Source: Taenia hydatigena (Eukaryota > Platyhelminthes > Cestoda > Cyclophyllidea > Taeniidae). Taken from it: DNA of 64,000 nt. Both the position numbers and the translations under genes were made by a program. The stretch lies in the NCBI GenBank assembly GCA_036345935.2, contig JADWOT020000003.1, forward strand, positions 8,110,134-8,174,133. Direction: 5' to 3'. The notes below the pieces were generated by a model, which did no database searches, was not told the origin of the DNA, and worked only from the letters and a program-made list of their open reading frames with translations. Positions 60,386-64,000 of this stretch are shown piece after piece. Each line of letters begins with the position of its first letter. Positions within the stretch are counted from its first letter, which is position 1.

Positions 60386-60488
60386 GTTAGTCGAGCATTA
60401 AGGTGTTAGACGAGCCTGTATATAGCATAGTGATTGCTTGTCAACGATTGAATTGTCAAAAGTGGTCATATTTTGACTGTTCTGCTAG
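60386..60488 (+). other. intron within homeobox copy C
   Basis: The 103-base gap between Q44 and position 45 starts GTTAGT and ends TTTTGACTGTTCTGCTAG, both good splice signals. Introns between residues 44 and 46 are common in invertebrate homeoboxes. Confidence 0.65.
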
Positions 60489-60690
60489 GATAAGATGTGG
60501 TTCCAGAATCAACGCTGCAAAACAAAGATGGTTGGTGGGAAATTTCTAGCAATGAGATGCCTGTAACACAGTTAAATGTTCGTGGTGTATAGAGAAGCTT
60601 ACCATCAGCCAGCTCGCAAGACAGTGGCCTCAGTGAAGGCTTTGGACCTGCTGAAAGCTCCCAATCACAACACGAGCCCAACAAACAGTA
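60489..60690 (+). pseudogene. NK2-class homeobox copy C, recognition helix and tail (frame-damaged)
   Basis: The exon begins DKMWFQNQRCKTKM, giving homeodomain residues 45-58 with the invariant W48, F49, N51 and R53, but Asp at 45 (normally Val) and Cys at 54 where copies A and B have Tyr. The frame then runs to TAA at 60564-60566. In another frame the tail homologous to copies A and B continues (NEMPVTQLNVRG, then a TAG, then LPSASSQDSGLSEGF). So at least one frameshift and one stop separate the recognition helix from the ancestral tail, unless a short intron (GTTGGT at 60531 to GTATAG near 60592) removes them. Best read as a decaying gene. Confidence 0.6.
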
Positions 60691-60699
60691 TCACCATTA

Positions 60700-60893
60700 G
60701 AGCGAGTCCCTTCAGGAAAAGGTGGTGATATGCTATCGAGGCACAGGCAGCAATTTTGGGCACTCAAGGATTTGCTCGATTGTAGACTTGGTGCTGGAAC
60801 AGATCAAAAGCAGGACCGTAAAGACGAAGATATCAAGAAGCTAGTAGAATTGATAAAGCGAGTTATTGGCTTCCTCTATGAAGCTGTCCTCCA
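60700..60893 (+). pseudogene. copy of the GDMLSR exon
   Basis: Reads GGDMLSRHRQQFWALKDLLD, then GTDQKQDRKDEDIKK and VELIKRVIGFLYEA, clearly homologous to 58707-58915 on the other strand, 15 bases shorter near its start. No donor exists at the equivalent border and the frame runs on to 60993. It lies downstream of homeobox copy C, whereas on the minus strand the same exon is upstream of the homeobox, so the two loci are rearranged relative to each other. Confidence 0.5.
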
Positions 60894-60993
60894 TTTAGTA
60901 GCTGTGACGGTGGTGTTTTATTGTTCCAACTGTGTTGTGGTTCTCATAACACGCTTTGATGGCAGCGACTTTGTGAGCCTTAACTTTTCATAA

Positions 60994-62691
60994 ATAAATA
61001 AACTGATGCTCTTAAAATATGTTCTCGTGGGAGCTATGCTTGGAGTTGGAAGTCGCTAAAATGAATTGTTTTGGAGGCGAGTTTCCACACGGTTTCATGT
61101 ATTACATACACGAGCGATGACAACGCTTAATCTGTCGAAGCGGTCAGTGGTAATGTCTATCAGAGTTAGGTCCATGTTAAATGTCACTTTCAAGGCCCAC
61201 AAATTAGTTCACCTCCCAAAATCTCCTTTTGCATGGAAGAAATAGCTTGGTCAGTACTTGGAATTCAACTCCTCACCACCTTAGCATGGTTCCATTAGTA
61301 TCCATCTGATCACTAATGACTTGCGAATGGTTATAATTTTCTCCTTGTAGTAATTGTTCTCTAAATCACGTCTTTGCTGAGACCTATTCTTCTGCAAAGC
61401 CGGATCAAACGCATAGGCTTGCAAACGCATCCCTCTGATCATTGCATGACAATGTCAACGATCCCACCCATCAATAGACAGCTTCGGATAGTAAGTATGG
61501 AACGGGTAGTCTAAAAGCATGCTTAAAACAGTCTGACAAGCATTCAAAGGAGCGATGTCAAAATACACCGCATAATAGCGATGAGGGAATGCGTTGTGCA
61601 GCGTAGCAGCCAATACATCTTTTCTCTCATTAAGAATATCCGTTATTTAGTTTGTTCTAATCGCTTTAGGGCGACCTTATTGATTTAGAAGGAAACAGAG
61701 CCACCTGCACACTTCTTCCTGGTCCATACACGCAAGGTAGTGTTGTATTCTATAACAACGGTTGCATCAGACTCTAGCTGTTTTGTTGAAATCACTTTCC
61801 ACCCTTAGCATTTGCTGACCCGGTGGCTAACAAATTGCCCTTAGTTCTATATAACATACTCCGCAGTGCCAATCGCGAGCACACGGAGGCAAAGTGACCA
61901 GTGAGCAGCAGCAGTGTGCTCTTGTGGTCGCGTTTGGAGAGACGGAAATTGTATTTGCTGCAACATCACAACGATACATTCGTTTATTTAAGTATTTGTC
62001 AGAAATTCGTATTCAACACCACCATTGAATAGTATTCTCTACTTTTACTTATAGTTCTTATGGGTATCGTACTGGATTAAAATTGGACAGCTGCAACATG
62101 TGTTGAGAGATGATAGCTCGTCATTCGCTTTCATTGACAATGCGAATTGGCGTCACAAGGCATTCCGTGAATGGTCACATGCGATAAGTCTACAGAGAGA
62201 CGCTTGCCTTACAGATGGCACGACTTGACATTGGTAAGTGAAGTGGAAAGCTTTCGAAGCATGTCAACGCTGGGCGCTGCAACATTAGCATCATAAGTGT
62301 CTGCAAACTACGCGTAAATTATTCCAATTTAACTAGCCAATTGTCAAACTCTTAGCTATGTATGATTTGTTTAGAGTATTAACAACAGAATAAGCTGACC
62401 GTCTTCACGATTACTGTTCTTGCATTTACTGCGAAAAGAAGCATTCATTAGTTGTCATGATCACATCTACTGCTTGAGATTACGATCGATCTTCTCAAAC
62501 GTTGACAGCTTTCGCGATCCCCTCAGTTATCTCACGCCTGTGCGTCGGCACTGTAAGTTGCAAGATTTGCGACTTGAGTTGTTTGATGTGAATGATGCCG
62601 CAGAGCCTAAAAATAACAAAGTAACATACACGTGTTAACATTAAAATCGCAGCAACGTGTGACTGCTACAAACCGCCATCTCCTCCTCCTC
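60994..62691. other. unassigned sequence
   Basis: No clear gene. A 72-codon plus-strand frame at 62420-62638 ending in LRLELFDVNDAAEPK is mildly protein-like but has no other support. No R1 modules were recognised here. Confidence 0.35.
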
Positions 62692-63075
62692 CTACTCGGT
62701 TGCAGAATCAAGGTTCTTATTGTTTAGCCCCATTCTATGAAGTTGTTGATATTGCATGATTGAATGGGTCACCTGGACCAGGCTGCGTAAATTCGCATCT
62801 TGGCGTAGAAATCTTGCATTGGTTTTAAACATGTTCCTCACTGCACTTCCTCCAACTAACAAATTAGAGGGTACATCGAATAGACCTACTAGCCTAAGAT
62901 GAAGCACTCCACTTGAATTGATACCTCTTTCAAAGTAACACTTATGCACATAATGTTTTGTGAGACGAGATGAGCAGATGCTGCTACTGTCTAACAGCAT
63001 CCTTCGCACCAGCTCTGTGACGCGATTGCAAAGAGCCCACATTAAATAAGGGAGTGATAATGCCGCATCTCGATG
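62692..63075 (-). CDS. candidate terminal exon, product unknown
   Basis: After a GAGTTTAG acceptor-like site the minus strand is open for 127 codons to TAG at 62692-62694. An internal ATG at 63040-63042 starts MWALCNRVTELVRRMLLDSS. The sequence looks like a folded, partly helical domain (GVLHLRLVGLFDVPSNLLVG, FLRQDANLRSLVQVTHSIMQ) and is not low-complexity. It is not duplicated in the window. I do not recognise the family. Confidence 0.45.
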   Translation of the reverse strand, partial: HRDAALSLPYLMWALCNRVTELVRRMLLDSSSICSSRLTKHYVHKCYFERGINSSGVLHLRLVGLFDVPSNLLVGGSAVRNMFKTNARFLRQDANLRSLVQVTHSIMQYQQLHRMGLNNKNLDSATE

Positions 63076-64000
63076 CTAAACTCTGACCTCTGTGGTCAAA
63101 AGCACTTGTTAAACGCCAGTGACAATGCAAATGAGGCAAGGAAATTCAACACACTTGCATGCCTCATGCAAGGGCTGCCCCAAATCACCCTTTTGCTGAC
63201 GGCACAACTTCCATCTTCAGCTGATATTGTATTAGATCTCATGCCGTTATTTCTCTAGCTGAATCTGTTCTAACTCCACTTGCAATATTTGTCAGCCTGG
63301 TTAGGCCCCGCTTTACAGAAAGTAGCCGTAGTATTCAAGCAGCATAAGGGGCTCGGAACTTAAAGTGAGATAGAAATGGCGGTAATGGAGTTTGAGTTGC
63401 TTGTTTCTAGAGCACAAGCAATGTAGCAATGGTTTGTCTTCTTGAACTACATTAGTGGGTCTACTCATAGCTTGCTTGCAGACTGTGGGTGATCACCTGA
63501 AGTGACACCATTTTAAAATTCTAATTTGGGCATAGGGGTCAGCAAGCTGTTGCATTTTGAAGTTGAAGAACACGTAGTTGAGCATTTCAGGCAATCGCAT
63601 AGTCTTCACGCATCACAGATTTTGCAATTCGCCTTAAGTAGCAGATCTTTACCAACGACGAGCTCCGGTTCTTTATGCATTGATAATGACTATCTCCTGT
63701 CCCATTCTAATTTTGCTTTTGTAAGAGGCCGTTTTTCGAAACGGATCACTCTGCCAATCAGCTACCGTGTGTGTTTACGCTGATTTCTACATAAGGCAAA
63801 GCAGAACAACAATCCACTTTATATTTTGGTGACATATATTTTAAAATTAGATTCACATTTTTGGATAAGAGCCAAAGCTAGAAGACAATGTTTGGTCGAC
63901 CTTCGTCAGACCGTTAATATCACAACTGAGCCGATTTCTACTACGTTTAATCAAAGCGGTGCAACGAGCGCATACTTAACTTATTAAAGTCAATCACCTT
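63076..64000. other. unassigned sequence
   Basis: Frames of 60-85 codons on the plus strand (63073-63258, 63526-63783) have no family resemblance. Nothing else seen. Confidence 0.35.

Noticed and set aside
1..64000. LINE, LTR or DNA transposon coding regions
   Set aside because: No reverse transcriptase, integrase, gag zinc knuckle or DDE motif was recognised in the translated frames supplied or in the regions I read.

Overview
This is eukaryotic, animal nuclear DNA. Coding sequence comes in short pieces bounded by GT/AG splice signals. There are no bacterial operons, and base composition looks even and moderately AT-rich by eye. The recognisable protein pieces are animal families: an NK2-class homeodomain, an F-box protein resembling FBXO4, and a possible TMEM17-type ciliary membrane protein. 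A parasitic flatworm or another invertebrate with a repeat-rich genome would fit, but no species-level marker was seen, so the taxon is a weak inference. No long retrotransposon ORF (reverse transcriptase, integrase, transposase) was recognised.

Layout. (1) 1-3.5 kb: an F-box/FBXO4-like exon (minus strand, 1151-2051), preceded on that strand by a region that is duplicated in inverted orientation near 52-53.4 kb and, in part, near 56.5-57.2 kb. That region carries a TATA/ETS-like element, a broken ~100-codon frame and a possible TMEM17-like exon. (2) 3.5-5.3 kb: nothing recognised apart from a CTAG-rich simple repeat. (3) About 5.3-47.5 kb: a dense field of very diverged repeat modules, here called R1, in both orientations. 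Several modules keep the same reading frame in many copies, so they look like worn copies of coding sequence. Embedded in this field are one arm of a 1.9-kb inverted duplication (10.2-12.1 kb, partner 48.2-50.1 kb), a (CAC)n tract, a candidate isolated exon at 19.3 kb, and a large inverted repeat (arms 22.2-23.8 and 25.7-27.1 kb). The inverted-repeat spacer holds a candidate two-exon cysteine-rich gene. (4) 46-58.2 kb: nested segmental duplications, namely an inverted pair (46.1-48.3 / 54.4-56.5 kb) and a direct pair (52.7-54.37 / 56.54-58.18 kb). The only ambiguous base in the window, N at 54375, sits exactly where two of these blocks meet. (5) 57.5-60.9 kb: remains of an NK2-class homeobox gene. 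They comprise a multi-exon minus-strand copy, its truncated duplicate at 53.7-54.4 kb, and a separate plus-strand copy at 60.2-60.7 kb whose homeodomain is ungapped and split by an intron after residue 44. (6) 61-64 kb: largely unassigned, with one good candidate terminal exon (62692-63075, minus).

The genes here do not form an obvious pathway. The main biological message is repeated duplication, inversion and decay of developmental and ciliary gene fragments, as might be found in a heterochromatic, sex-linked or otherwise weakly constrained region. No clearly new functional system could be demonstrated. The best candidates for follow-up are the homeobox copies, the two-tier inverted repeat with its internal gene, and the recurrent R1 reading frames.
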